In this document: positions 45,007 to 55,583 of the stretch, piece by piece | Position numbering within the stretch: the stretch's first letter is position 1 | Layout: every line of letters starts with the position of its first letter | Origin: Oidiodendron maius Zn | Lineage: Eukaryota > Ascomycota > Leotiomycetes > Myxotrichaceae | DNA: 64,000 bases | Direction: 5' to 3' | Assembly (NCBI GenBank): GCA_000827325.1 | Contig: KN832883.1 | Location: forward strand, 394,867 to 458,866 | Position numbers and translations under genes: made by a program | The notes under the pieces: generated by a model | The model's database searches: none | What the model was told of the DNA's origin: nothing | Seen by the model: the letters and a program-made list of their open reading frames with translations, nothing else

Positions 45007-46386
45007 ATGGATGTGCCTGACCCCAATCCACCACCAAATGAACCAAGCGATGGGGGGCAACCGGAGCAGGGGGATGACGACTCGGCATTTGAGGAAGAGT
45101 CGCAATACACCGATACGGAGTCGTTAAGATCTAGTATATTCAATTTCCGAAAAGAGCATGGCAGAACATACCACGTTTATGGTTCAACGGAGCACTGGGG
45201 TCCAAATGATGACTTGGCTCAAGAACAGCAAGATATCAGTCATCATATGTGGAGTTTAATGCTTCGTGGAGAACTCTACATTGCGCCCGTGGAGAATCCT
45301 CACGTAAGTAAGATACAACACAACCCCAGTTGAAAATGAACTGACCTGACGGGAGGAGATTTAGCGAATATTAGATGTTGGAACAGGGACGGGTATTTGG
45401 GCCATGTAAGCTCTTTAATTAGCCCACTCACTTCATTTCCTTCAAATACAATCATGCATTTACGTCGTGTAATTATACCAACCTAGACTTACATTATTAG
45501 TGATTGTGCCGAGAAGCATCCAGAAGCTTCAGTAAAGGGGATAGATCTTTCCCCAATACAACCATCATGGGTTCCCCCTAATGTCTATTTTGAAATAGAC
45601 GACTTTAATCTTGCATGGGTCGACAGCGAGAAATATGATCTTATTCACCATCGAGAGCTGCTAGGTTCTGTTCCTGACTGGGTCGAGTTTTACAAGAAAT
45701 GTTTCCAGTATAAATTCCCTTCAATTCTCTTCTCTCCTGATTTAAATGTGTGGTTGCTGAGATCCCTTCCGATAAACAGAGCACTCAAACCTGGCGGTTG
45801 GATAGACTGCGCGGAGCCAGGTCTGTGGTTTGATTCATTCTACGTCGATCTTGGTCCTGACGACCCTTACAAGCAATGGAGCAATGGCTTGTTTGAGTCC
45901 GGTAACCAGGTCGGCATGTCCTTTGATGTTGGTCCATTCGTCAAGGAGTGGCTGGAAGCTGCTGGATTCATCAACATCCGGGAGAAGAAATTTTGCTGTA
46001 CCGTAGGAAAATGGAGCAAGGATCCATGGGAGCGAGACGTAGGTTCGTGGAACCAACTAAGGCTGGTTAGAGGTGTGGAAGATTTTTGCAGCAGGCGTTT
46101 CGTTAATCAATTAGATGTGAGTTAATTTTCAACGATCCATGCATTGTCTTTGCTACTAGATGGAGAAGTTAGGAAGTAAGAGGTTTACACTGACCTCCTT
46201 TCCTAGTGGTCAATTGACGAAGTCGAGATCTTATGTGCACGCCTCCGGCAGGCTGTGAAGAACAATACTTTGAAGGTGCATCAATGGTTGTAAGTCCACA
46301 CTGTAAATATAAGACGGATATATTTGACATGCAGCAGTTTTTTCGTGGTTGGACAAAAGCCGATGGAATCAAAAGAAGAGGCTTAG
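45007..46386 (+). CDS. LaeA-like SAM-dependent methyltransferase 2
   Basis: Six exons (45007-45303, 45365-45405, 45501-45707, 45780-46116, 46207-46289, 46335-46386) join in frame to 338 residues. An acidic, proline-rich N-terminus of about 35 residues precedes FNFRKEHGRTYHVYGSTEHW and the QQDISHHMWSLMLRGELYIA block. SAM motif I is ILDVGTGTGIWAID; then GIDLSPIQPSWVPPNVYFEI and LKPGGWIDCAEPG. The end FFVVGQKP is the family's typical last strand. It shares family and motif order with methyltransferase 1 but differs widely in sequence and has half as many exons, so the two are old relatives, not a recent duplication. The substrate is unknown. Its pairing with a monooxygenase suggests O-methylation of a hydroxylated product, which is inference. 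Confidence 0.85.
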
Positions 46387-47199
46387 AGGCCTTTGAGAGT
46401 TTATCTGCATTGATCGCAAGCTCGATTTAGCTATCTCTAAAAGTATTTCAGGACAAAAATACGAGCCGTGTAACTTGAGGCTATGCATTGCAGCTTCATG
46501 CTCCGCTCTTCTTCCTGCTGTCCCTGAAATCATTGAGCCATTTATTAATTGTGATGTTCATGCCTTGTAAACTCGGTGAAGGGAGATGCTCTTTCCCTCC
46601 CGGGAGGTACTCCTTCTCCTGCAACAAAGCCCGTCACTGTCCTCCACCATCTCGGCATATTACTGCCTGATTCTTATGCCTTTCAATGACCAGGTTGAAT
46701 CAGATATCGTCCTTAGTCGCTAAAGGCTACGCCTAGGACTAGTCAGGGGCTATTCCAAGCCGCCAAGGAGAGCTAGGCATATCCCGCTTTATGCTACCAT
46801 GAGTACTCTAGTTTATCCGCCAGCCCAGACGCCCGCGATATTGCACGTGCGATTTCAGAGTAGTTAGGCTTTAGTGAAGGTAATACATGGTCGCATACAA
46901 CAATTGCAGCTTCCTCAATATCCATTATTAACTTTATTAAAGAATTGCTTGTAGAGTCATATGTGATTTAGTGGTGTGGAATAATTTTGAATTTTCTACA
47001 TTTTATGATGTACGTACAAGTGGTAGGACCGTGGACGTGGTGACAAATACACCTACACCCCGCGCAAGGCTCGCCATGTGGATTTAGAGCTTCATAGGAG
47101 TCTTCCTGCTTGAATACGCGTCTGCCTCGAGTGATCTGTGCCTTTGTCACAACTATCCTTCCTAAACTCCTCTCCTGCACCCTACTAAACACATCATCA
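46387..47199. other. Intergenic, nothing recognised
   Basis: About 800 bp between two plus-strand genes with no supported frame. The last 150 bp are the upstream region of the acetyltransferase. Confidence 0.5.
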
Positions 47200-47850
47200 A
47201 TGGCGCCAGACAGCCCCGTGAAGACCCTTTTCACAACGGAGCGCCTTGTGTTTCGGGCCGTGGAGAGCACTGAGGATGACACAGCTTTCTTTCACAAGCA
47301 TATTATGAGTGATCCCGTCTACCAACTATGTTACAACCGCGTTCTTCCTAAACCAGCTACTCTCAAGAATGCTGAAGACTATATCAAATCGATTCAGGAG
47401 ACCATGTTAGGCGTTATAATTTGCCTTGCCCCAAGTGTATCTTCTCTCACTGCAACTTCGGAAGCGAGTCAATTTATCGCTAAGCCCGCTGATGCAAAGC
47501 CAATTCCCATTGGCATCTTATGTGTTTCCTCTGATAATATGAGAGACATGCACCAACATCGCAATGCGATGATGAGCATCGCGCTCGCAGAGCCCTTCCG
47601 CGGCATGGGGTACGGTGGCGAGGCCATCAACTGGGCTCTCGATTGGGCTTTTCGAGCAGCTAATTTGCACCGCATCGGTATTGTTGCCTACTCGTACAAC
47701 ATTGATGCTCTCAAGCTTTACAGGAAGCTGGGTTTCGTGGACGAAGGGTGCGATCGCCAGGTTCTCTACCGCAATCGAGCTTGGTACGACGCCGTCAGGC
47801 TTTCTATTCTAGAAGACGAGTGGGAGAAATTAAGAGGAATTGAACATTAA
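47200..47850 (+). CDS. GNAT N-acetyltransferase, RimJ/RimL type
   Basis: The single exon from the ATG at 47200 encodes 216 residues. LFTTERLVFRAVESTEDD is the typical first strand of the RimJ/RimL-like group. The acetyl-CoA loop is IALAEPFRGMGYGGEAINWA, and HRIGIVAYSYNIDALKLYRK with LGFVDEGCDRQ forms the C-terminal half. Such proteins acetylate protein N-termini, amino sugars, polyamines or small toxins; the substrate cannot be told. An insertion of about 30 residues (LAPSVSSLTATSEASQ) sits in the middle of the domain, as in many fungal members. The upstream ATG-less extension is not needed. The gene looks intact. Confidence 0.8.
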   Translation: MAPDSPVKTLFTTERLVFRAVESTEDDTAFFHKHIMSDPVYQLCYNRVLPKPATLKNAEDYIKSIQETMLGVIICLAPSVSSLTATSEASQFIAKPADAKPIPIGILCVSSDNMRDMHQHRNAMMSIALAEPFRGMGYGGEAINWALDWAFRAANLHRIGIVAYSYNIDALKLYRKLGFVDEGCDRQVLYRNRAWYDAVRLSILEDEWEKLRGIEH

Positions 47851-48204
47851 TAGGCCTGCGGAGTGGGTCTCCCTTTATGCAAAGCTTGTCATGAATATAA
47901 CTCACAATACATTAATAGAGTCGTATTAAGCCGGTCGCTTCTTTCGCAGCTGTCCTATCACATCTATCTCCATTATATTCAAGTACAAGGACTAGATATA
48001 CTAGCTTGTCTTTTTTTTTATGTCCTTAAAAGAATAGAGATAAAGTAAGTCGTATCCGATTAAAACGGGGCTGTATCCTGCCTCGATTATAGTAGAAAGC
48101 CAATGCTCAATCTGAAAAGTTGAACCCCAGAGGCGGCTGTGTTTATCTTCAGGTCAAGGTGTTAATTCCTTATAACATATTTCGAGGAGGTAGGGACGTA
48201 ATTT
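47851..48204. other. Intergenic, nothing recognised
   Basis: AT-rich 3' flank of the acetyltransferase gene. No motif is seen. Confidence 0.5.
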
Positions 48205-48709
48205 TTTAATGTGCTCCCAAATCTCTTCTACTCCTCTGTCGCATTGGTTCTAGAACCTTGACGCCAAACTCCATTAACGCCTTTAAAACAGCGATATTAG
48301 GTAGTAGGCACTTTGAAAATAGGTAGGCAAGAGTTAAGCCACGATCATTTACAGCAGTTGTGCCTAATCCTTTTAATAGTAAAAGCAGGCAAATTTGATC
48401 ATTAGCAGCCTATAAGCTATTAAGATATGCAGCTAGGGGGATATTTCCATCGCTATCTCATCCATTAAGATCTACTTCGTTACGAACAAGAAGCCGGACT
48501 GCCTCAGTATCGGGGCGATTCCTAAGCAAGTAATGTAGTGTATTCCTTCCACCTTTATCTATTGAAGCACCTACTTTGGGGCGATTCGTGTTAGCGGCTT
48601 CAAGAATGCGGGACATTGTTTCTACATCAGTACTGTATGCAGCCTAGTAAAGGGAGTTCAAGCCATTGCAGTTAGCATGTGATATGTCTGTACCACAGCT
48701 TAGAAGCAC
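48205..48709 (-). pseudogene. Ankyrin-repeat protein relic
   Basis: One minus-strand frame, apart from a few stops, reads as ankyrin repeats over about 500 bp. It shows LLSCGTDISHANCNGLNSLY, then VETMSRILEAAN, then GRNTLHYLLRN with DTEAVRLLVRNEVDLNG, then LTLAYLF with AVLKALMEFGVKV. The pattern is that of ankyrin arrays found in fungal NLR and heterokaryon-incompatibility proteins. At least three stops lie in the frame. They are explained by single C-to-T or G-to-A changes (Gln or Trp to stop), consistent with repeat-induced point mutation. Both ends of the original gene are missing. Confidence 0.65.
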
Positions 48710-48928
48710 TCTATCGTTAGAGGTGCCGGGTTTTAGCAGAATCCAACCACCTTAGGGCATCTTAATGAGCGACATCTTTCAATTATGAGGTCCCTCGCCA
48801 AAAGCCCAATTCGTGCATCAATCACGATCACTGAAATACATACAACATCTGGGATAGAAGTATTATACATTCCTTAAACCCCACAGCACGGGTCTAAGAC
48901 AGTGTAGTTCGTTGAAGCGCTCGTCAAT

Positions 48929-49042
48929 ATGAGAGCTCTGGTGGGGCTAATTCTCACACTGCCTGCAGTGCTTGCAGTATCACTTAGCTCGGATAGAGTG
49001 CAACTTAAGTCCCTTTACAATAAGGACTCTCCGAAGTGGTAG
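48929..49042 (+). CDS. Possible first exon of a secreted protein
   Basis: The ATG at 48929 opens MRALVGLILTLPAVLAV, a classic signal peptide, followed by LSSDRVQLKSLYNKDSPKW and a stop. A potential GT donor overlaps the last codon, so the frame may continue in a later exon. Several downstream frames up to 49320 contain cysteines (for example ACGCAPPATD), but none could be joined convincingly. It may be the front end of a decayed secreted protein. Confidence 0.3.
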   Translation: MRALVGLILTLPAVLAVSLSSDRVQLKSLYNKDSPKW

Positions 49043-49846
49043 TTAAACTTTTTATTTCCATCATGGTGCCACTAGGGTCCTCTCAGGCGCTTCAATCATG
49101 CCACCCGTCTCACTATTTTCTCAATTGGATCGTCTTATATTCAAAGCTCTCACTGTCGGCTTGCGGATGCGCTCCCCCAGCGACCGACACATCGTACTCA
49201 CTCATGTCGCCATCTCTCCTCTACTTTGTTCTACTTCTACTTGGAAGCTGGCTGATCTGAATACTTTGTTCACAAATCCCGGCAACAATCGACGGTGCGG
49301 GGAATGGCCATGCTAGTTTGACTCAGCTGACCGTATGGCTTGACATCTCCACCTGCCTTTACAGTACAACCTCTAGACGAGAATGCGGGCGGAGACAACG
49401 TAAACCCCCTACTTAGCTCCTAATTTCTCACCCGCCCCACCCCCAGATAGGGGCAATAATAATTTCAATTATAAGAATCTACAGTGTAGAATAAAGGTAG
49501 AGCCATAAAGTCATGATAATAATCCAGCTCTGGACGTAAATCTTATTTCTCGCCTCTAAAAAATTGGACCATGAATTATATTCTCATTTCAGGTATTCTC
49601 ATGAGCAGTGCTTCTAATGTGGAGGTTTTACTAGTATTATACTCGTAATTCGACTCCTAGGTCTCCACCCCCGGTCCCTATAGAGCCCGATTGGCGCAGG
49701 AAATCAAAATGCGCGTTTCGTGTTCCTGCTTAACTCCTGCCTCATTTAATACGCAGTTTATCCCACTTATCTTTCCCCATGTCTTTCCATTATTGCTGGG
49801 GCCAAGGAGCAATGTTTTAAAAGGTTGGTCATAGCCGGCCTTGGCA
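49043..49846. other. Intergenic, nothing recognised
   Basis: Contains short frames with some cysteines near 49180 and 49300 but no reliable gene model. The right part is the promoter region of the S53 protease. Confidence 0.45.
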
Positions 49847-52148
49847 ATGCAGGGTGCGAAAATGTTTCTCTCTCATTTTGTCGTTCTTGCAATCGCTGCG
49901 TTCGCCAATGGCGTTCCGGCAGGAGTCAAGCATGCGGTGCACGAGAAGCGCGACACCCCTGCCTTGGATTGGGTCAAGAGTGCGCGAATTGAAGCTGATG
50001 CAGTCCTTCCAATGAGAATCGGGCTAACTCAGACCAACCTCGATCGCGGCTATGATCATGTCATGGAGGTGTAAGTTCGGCCGTGCAAGACAGCTTCAAT
50101 CGCCCATAGTAATTGATGATAGCTCCCATCCCGATTCTCCCAAGTATGGAAAGTATTGGTCCGCAGAAGATGTCCACGCTGCCTTTTCGCCCCACGAGGA
50201 AACCGTTACTGCTGTCCGGGAGTGGTTAATCAACTTTGGTATTCACGACTCCCGTATTGTTCATTCAGACAACAAAGGCTGGCTGGCCTTTGATGCGACT
50301 GTCGATGAAGCCGAGCGTCTGCTGCTTACAGAATACTATGAGCACGAACATCAGTATAGCTCTAAGATACGAGTCGGATGTGACAAGTATAAATTTCCAT
50401 GCTTGTTTAATAACATAGACTAATCATACCTCAAGGTACCATGTTCCAGAGCATCTCCAACCACATATAGACTACATCACTCCCGGTATCAAGCTTACCC
50501 CCGTCGTGAAGAGGACTATGCCATCGAAGAGAAGCATTGTGCCGCGTTCCAAGGCTTCCCGCAAAGGAAACTTCGCCGCTCTTTCAACAAGCAAGCCACC
50601 AGCTGCAAAGGGCTTGCCAGCAGACCTTCAAGATTGCGGCAGTGCCATTACACCGCCATGCGTCAAAGCTTTATACGGTATACCAAATGCAACTAAAGCA
50701 ACTCCTGGGAATACTCTGGGTTTGTTTGAGCAGGGTGATTATTTTTCCACGACAGATATGGATGGTTACTACGCAGCTGTTGCGCCTTGGGTTCCACAAG
50801 GCACATATCCAATCCCGGCACTTATTGACGGAGCAAACTACTCTGCCCCATTTTACAGTTCTCTGGTTGGAGGTGAAGCAGATTTGGACATTCAGATTGC
50901 GTAAGCGTTTGCCTCTCTATTTCGAATCTGACTAATTGCGTTAGATATTCGTTGATTTATCCTCAACAAGTGACTCTATATCAGACGGATGACCAAATTT
51001 ACTCGCCACTAGAAGTCGCCGATGTGAACACCTTCAACACCTTCCTCGACGCCCTTGATGGTTCGTATTGCACATACAGTGCGTATGGTGAGACGGGAGA
51101 TGATCCAAGCATCGATCCCAACTATCCAGACCCGGCTCCTGGAGGCTATAAAGGCAAACTCCAATGTGGTATTTACAAGCCTACCAACGTTATTAGTGCC
51201 TCATATGGTGAGTCTGAGAGTGATTTGCCAATCAATTATAGCAAACGCCAGTGCAACGAGTTCATGAAGCTCGCTCTTCAAGGGCATTCTATCTTGGTAG
51301 CATCTGGGGATTACGGAGTGGCATCAGCGCCAGGCGATCCACAAGCGAGTGGTTGTCTCGGGCCTACAGGCAAGATTTTCAATCCTCAATACCCAAGTAA
51401 TTGCCCTTTCATTACCTCCGTTGGGGGGACCCAGCTCTATGCGGACCAAACTGTTCTTGATGCTGAGAGTGTCATGCAAACCAACCTCGGAGGGACCGCT
51501 GCAAATTTCTCCTCGTCTGGAGGATTCTCAAACTACTATCCCCAGCCAGATTATCAAAAGGAAGCTGTTGCAAAATACTTCGCCACAGCCCATCTGAAAT
51601 ACCCATATTATTCGGAGTTTCAGGTGGATGTCAATACCACGAAAGGATTATATAACCGTATTGGAAGAGGGTACCCGGATGTTGCAGCTAATGGAGCTTT
51701 CATGACTGCTTTTATAAACGGTGAATTGGATCCGTCGGATTGGTTTGGGACCAGTTTGGCCTCGCCAACATTTGCCTCGGTGTTGACTTTGGTAATTCTC
51801 CAGCTTGCTCCCTCCCCCAATCTGGCAAGGGAATTTCAATTAATATTCGCGAACCTAGATCAATGAAGAGCGTTTTGCAATCAGAAAAGGGCCGGTTGGC
51901 TTTGTCAACCCTGTTCTCTACGCAAACCCATGGGTCCTCAATGATATCAAGAACGGAACTAATCTTGGCTGCGACTCGGATGGCTTCCAAGCTATTCCTG
52001 GGTATGCTCTCTCCGTACCCTTTTTTTAAGCCATGCTTTGAGTTTTTGAATAATCGCGTGCTAACAAATATTTAGTTGGGACCCAGTAACCGGTCTGGGA
52101 ACGCCCAATTACCCCAAGATGTTGGAGCTATTTTTGTCTCTCCCCTAA
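49847..52148 (+). CDS. Sedolisin-family (S53) secreted peptidase, tripeptidyl-peptidase type
   Basis: Six exons (49847-50070, 50123-50386, 50436-50900, 50945-51791, 51859-52001, 52076-52148) encode 671 residues. A signal peptide is followed by a pro-kumamolisin propeptide (HPDSPKYGKYWSAEDVHAAF) up to about residue 190. The catalytic domain begins at CVKALYGIP. The Glu and Asp of the triad are E310 and D314 in GGEADLDIQ, the oxyanion Asp is in VASGDYGVAS, and the nucleophile Ser588 is in DWFGTSLASP. The calcium site is visible as NDIKNGTN and PGWDPVTGLGTPN. Enzymes of this type work at acid pH outside the cell, and many remove tripeptides. All parts are intact. The ATG at 49862 is an alternative start. 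Confidence 0.9.
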
Positions 52149-52759
52149 GTGGCAGGATTAGCCTGTTACTTCTGGGACATAGAAAATAATGACATCTGAG
52201 TAGAATTGTATAAGTTCTTAGCAATAAATAATTTCAGATTCCCTATTGAATAGGTTTGCATTAGAATCGTCTCGCCGTTGCGCTATTAATGTACGTGCAT
52301 ATGGCATATAGGCGAAAGCGCCATAGGGCAACAGACTCTTTTGAGTATAACTAGTGGGTTTTGTAGATGACAGGATTATATATGAAGGAATCTAAGTAAC
52401 AGTTTTGAGTTAAGCGCCCATACAAGATTTGCTCCCTGCTGTGACTGCTTTTTGTCGCGGCGCAAACGGCAGGATGGTCAAGAATGGGACCTCTACTTCC
52501 ATTCACCCTAGAAGTTGAGCAGAGGCAGGTCATTGATTCACTGTCCAGGTAATTTAGTCCGTCATTGAGAAACCATAACTTTGTAAGTGTCACAGTCCCA
52601 GGTGTCTTTCTTATTCTTAATATAATCCAAATTTCTCTTATGTTAAATTAAACTAGTATTAGAGGGTTGCTTGAATTTACAGTTCTATTATTACTACCAC
52701 ACCAACTAAAATGCTAATAACACATGTATACCCAAACGCTGAGTCATTATCTAGAGCTT
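52149..52759. other. Intergenic between convergent genes
   Basis: 610 bp between the convergent protease and membrane-protein genes. No open frame or repeat is supported. Confidence 0.5.
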
Positions 52760-54166
52760 TCATGCCTCAACACATAGGCCAAGCTCCGCTACAAGATCAC
52801 TCGCTAATACATCAATTCCGCCAGTATCTTTATCCTCGATTCCAAAAAGGACAAATAGCACATCATCAATATACCCATGGTACTTCTGGCCGGCACTCTT
52901 CCAACTCACAGACGTCACATACAGCATTTGTGTTTGGTCTGAGAAATCCCCGCCGGCCTTCTTCCATTCCCCGGGCTTGGCCCGTCCATGAATCCACAGC
53001 GGCTTCGACGAGATCCCGTGGATAGCAAATGGTGGTGTATGTTGGAAGAGCATGACGTAGGGCTCATAGACGCCATGGAACTCGTAAAATGTCTTGCGAT
53101 GGAATATAGTTAGGACAAACGTATTAGAGCTGTCTGGTTTACACGCCGGATCCGATCGCTTGCAGAGTGTGATTGAGATTGAGTTAGTTGCCTGGTGGAT
53201 AGCTTCGGCCCTCTCGTTTTCAGCCTTGAGCTGATCTTCTGCGTCGAGCTGTGGCATGTGTTTCGCCATGCAGCTCTCATCGCTTGCAGCCGCTTGTGGC
53301 GCAAGGTCGGGTCCTGTCGAGCCATCATAAGCTAGCTGAGCAAAAACACGCTTTGGATAGATATCGTAGTGGACATAGATATTCTCGTCTTTGTCCCAGA
53401 AGATAAAGTAATTCTTCTCGACGATCCTACGTCCAGTAGGCCGCTGAAGCTCCGTTGGCATTCTAAACTGATCTTCACTGAAAGCTTCAAAGGGCCAATC
53501 TGTCAACGCCCTAAAGTCCTGGATCCATTGACCAAAACACGCATACTGAGAGAATGATCCGAATGTGGAATAAGGTGCTGATGGCCCGAAAAAGACACGA
53601 GCGTCGTGCGGACCGAAAGTTTTTTGCAAGAATGACAGCTCATTTGTACATTGCTGGCCGCCCTTAAAGATAGTAAGCCTCGCTGTCTTTATATTGGAGT
53701 GGACTCTTACCAGTGTCTTCCCTATAGGTAAGATAAAGGGTGGATCTATGCACGATAAGACCTCGCCCTTGAAGGCTGCATTACAGACCAACTCGGCAAA
53801 CCAGACGGATTCCCACTTAAGGTGACGGTCGTTCAGCTGAGCTACGATGATCCACGTCTTCTCCAAGACCGGATGGGGAATAGCGTTGGGATTTATGCCA
53901 CTGCGCTCGTGGAATTTGATTTTGAAGTACTTTTTATCCGAAGTCGACACCGAGAAGACCTCATGGTACGCCCCTTCCGTATATCCAGCAATAGGATGAC
54001 CGATATGTTTAGCGGGTGTCACCGATGTTTGCGACTTGCCGCTAGATCCCTCCAAAGAGGGGCTTAAATCAACCGGAGTCTGGCCATAGAGCGTAAAAAA
54101 CAGAAAAATGATGATAATAACGGAGCCGATGGTCGGCAGGAGATACTTGGGCGGTCTGGTCAGCAT
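52760..54166 (-). CDS. Type II membrane protein of unknown fungal family, intact paralogue
   Basis: The single exon from the ATG at 54166 gives 468 residues. Residues 1-10 are cytosolic and basic, residues about 11-28 form one membrane helix (PTIGSVIIIIFLFFTLYG), and the rest would face the lumen or outside. Conserved blocks shared with the broken copy at 7243-8555 include NPNAIPHPVLEKTWIIVAQ, WFAELVCNAAF, GPHDARVFFGPSAPY, CFGQWIQDFRAL, FIFWDKDENIYVHYDIYPKR, TPPFAIHGISSKPLWIHGR and YHGYIDDVLFVLFG. Topology and the many aromatic and acidic residues suggest a Golgi glycosyltransferase-like or hydrolase-like fold, but I cannot assign a family. The frame upstream of 54166 is open but has no ATG. 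No introns are needed. Confidence 0.75.
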   Translation of the reverse strand: MLTRPPKYLLPTIGSVIIIIFLFFTLYGQTPVDLSPSLEGSSGKSQTSVTPAKHIGHPIAGYTEGAYHEVFSVSTSDKKYFKIKFHERSGINPNAIPHPVLEKTWIIVAQLNDRHLKWESVWFAELVCNAAFKGEVLSCIDPPFILPIGKTLVRVHSNIKTARLTIFKGGQQCTNELSFLQKTFGPHDARVFFGPSAPYSTFGSFSQYACFGQWIQDFRALTDWPFEAFSEDQFRMPTELQRPTGRRIVEKNYFIFWDKDENIYVHYDIYPKRVFAQLAYDGSTGPDLAPQAAASDESCMAKHMPQLDAEDQLKAENERAEAIHQATNSISITLCKRSDPACKPDSSNTFVLTIFHRKTFYEFHGVYEPYVMLFQHTPPFAIHGISSKPLWIHGRAKPGEWKKAGGDFSDQTQMLYVTSVSWKSAGQKYHGYIDDVLFVLFGIEDKDTGGIDVLASDLVAELGLCVEA

Positions 54167-55253
54167 TGTTGGAAATGTTGAAAAATATGACCAAGAGGCG
54201 TTTGTTATAGAAGACTGCGCGGGGAATCGTCGCAGCACATGCTGCCCCGACCGTAGGGCTATTAGTGGGCTTTTATGCCGTATCTCTTGCCTGTGCCATC
54301 GTGTCTTCACTCCCAAAACCCGTGATCCTCAAGACTGCATGGGGAGGTGTTGTCTGAACGTTCGGTAACAAGTTTTTAAGGGGCAATGATGCACGTGACA
54401 ATGACCCATTTTTTGCGACAAGGCTAAACCCTATTCTGATATTTTACCGAGTTTGTGGATTTCATGGCCTTGCGCATAAAAATTAGGTAATTCTAGTAGC
54501 TGTTAACTAATTTAAAGCGTAGATATATATACCGTATACCTGTTGAAGATATCTGACTACTCTAGTGACTTGAAATTTGACGGAATATTGAGGGGTGGGT
54601 CCACAAGATACTGGCCTAAATGTTATGATCACGTGCTTTATTGCTCTGTACCAACCAAGTACCTAAGGTAGGTAGGTAGGGGTCTTCTATAATATTGAAT
54701 TTGGCTAGTAAGCAGAGTCCTGTGTTTGTAAGTTAATTAAGATAGTGATCCAATGGACCAAATCTGTAGTAGATACGTATTGGATACGCATTAGATAAAG
54801 ATAGAGCCGATAGTTAAGAGCATTAAGTTCGAATGTTGGTTGTGACTATACCGGATGCTGAGGTGAGGTGTGAGAGGTATGAGTTAATTAGATTCTTCTG
54901 TCAGCTATTACTTCATTGTATACACATTGAGAGAAAGCGAATCTTTTCATCGGATCTAGAAGTGTTAGGGGATAATAATCCTTCGAGGTTCTTCCTCTTC
55001 TCAATAAATACGTTCTATTTAATGTGTCGACTATCTTCTGTCATCACAAAAAACTGTAAGCAATAAGTGAGTTACTGAGAGCGATCCAGCAATTCAGGGT
55101 TAGCATGTCAGAGGTTATACGTGATTATATCATCCCTCTATCAGAGTCCAGGATGGTGAAGTGTACAGTATAGCGGAAAATTTAGTTTCGTGAGCAAATC
55201 TGCACTCTGGATTACGGCGCAGCACATATTAGCTTACATCTTGCAGCTGCTGT
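54167..55253. other. Intergenic, partly AT-rich
   Basis: Upstream region of the membrane protein gene, then AT-rich DNA. A short GTAG-type run (TAGGTAGGTAGG) occurs near 54670. No gene is supported. Confidence 0.5.
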
Positions 55254-55583
55254 CTATACAAAAACGAGATCAAGTTTTGTTGACACAGTAATACATGAAG
55301 CTAGGTTAAATCCGCATCCAACTGCGAATGTGTACATAGGCACGACATACTGCAGATTGCTGTTGCATACTACGCATACGAAGACGCGTTCCTGAATATC
55401 GTAGGTCTCTTCACACGCGGCCCTGCATCGTGATATGCCCGCAAATTCTCGGCGTCCACACTTGCTGTTTACTTGGGAACATGAGGGGCCATCTCGGAGC
55501 TGGCCCATCGCAGGCCGAGGTAGAAGACCTTTACGACTTCGGCAAATGGCTGTCCGAAGCCTTGCCGGGAACAGCAAGGCCAT
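55254..55583 (-). CDS. Possible small cysteine-rich protein
   Basis: The ATG at 55583 opens a 109-residue frame with nine cysteines, several in the pattern CSQVNSKC, CRAAC, CVVC, which is denser than chance. The N-terminus (MALLFPARLRTA) is only weakly hydrophobic, so secretion is doubtful. There is no family match that I know. A GT donor-like site occurs after the first third, so the model may be wrong. Confidence 0.25.
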   Translation of the reverse strand: MALLFPARLRTAICRSRKGLLPRPAMGQLRDGPSCSQVNSKCGRREFAGISRCRAACEETYDIQERVFVCVVCNSNLQYVVPMYTFAVGCGFNLASCITVSTKLDLVFV

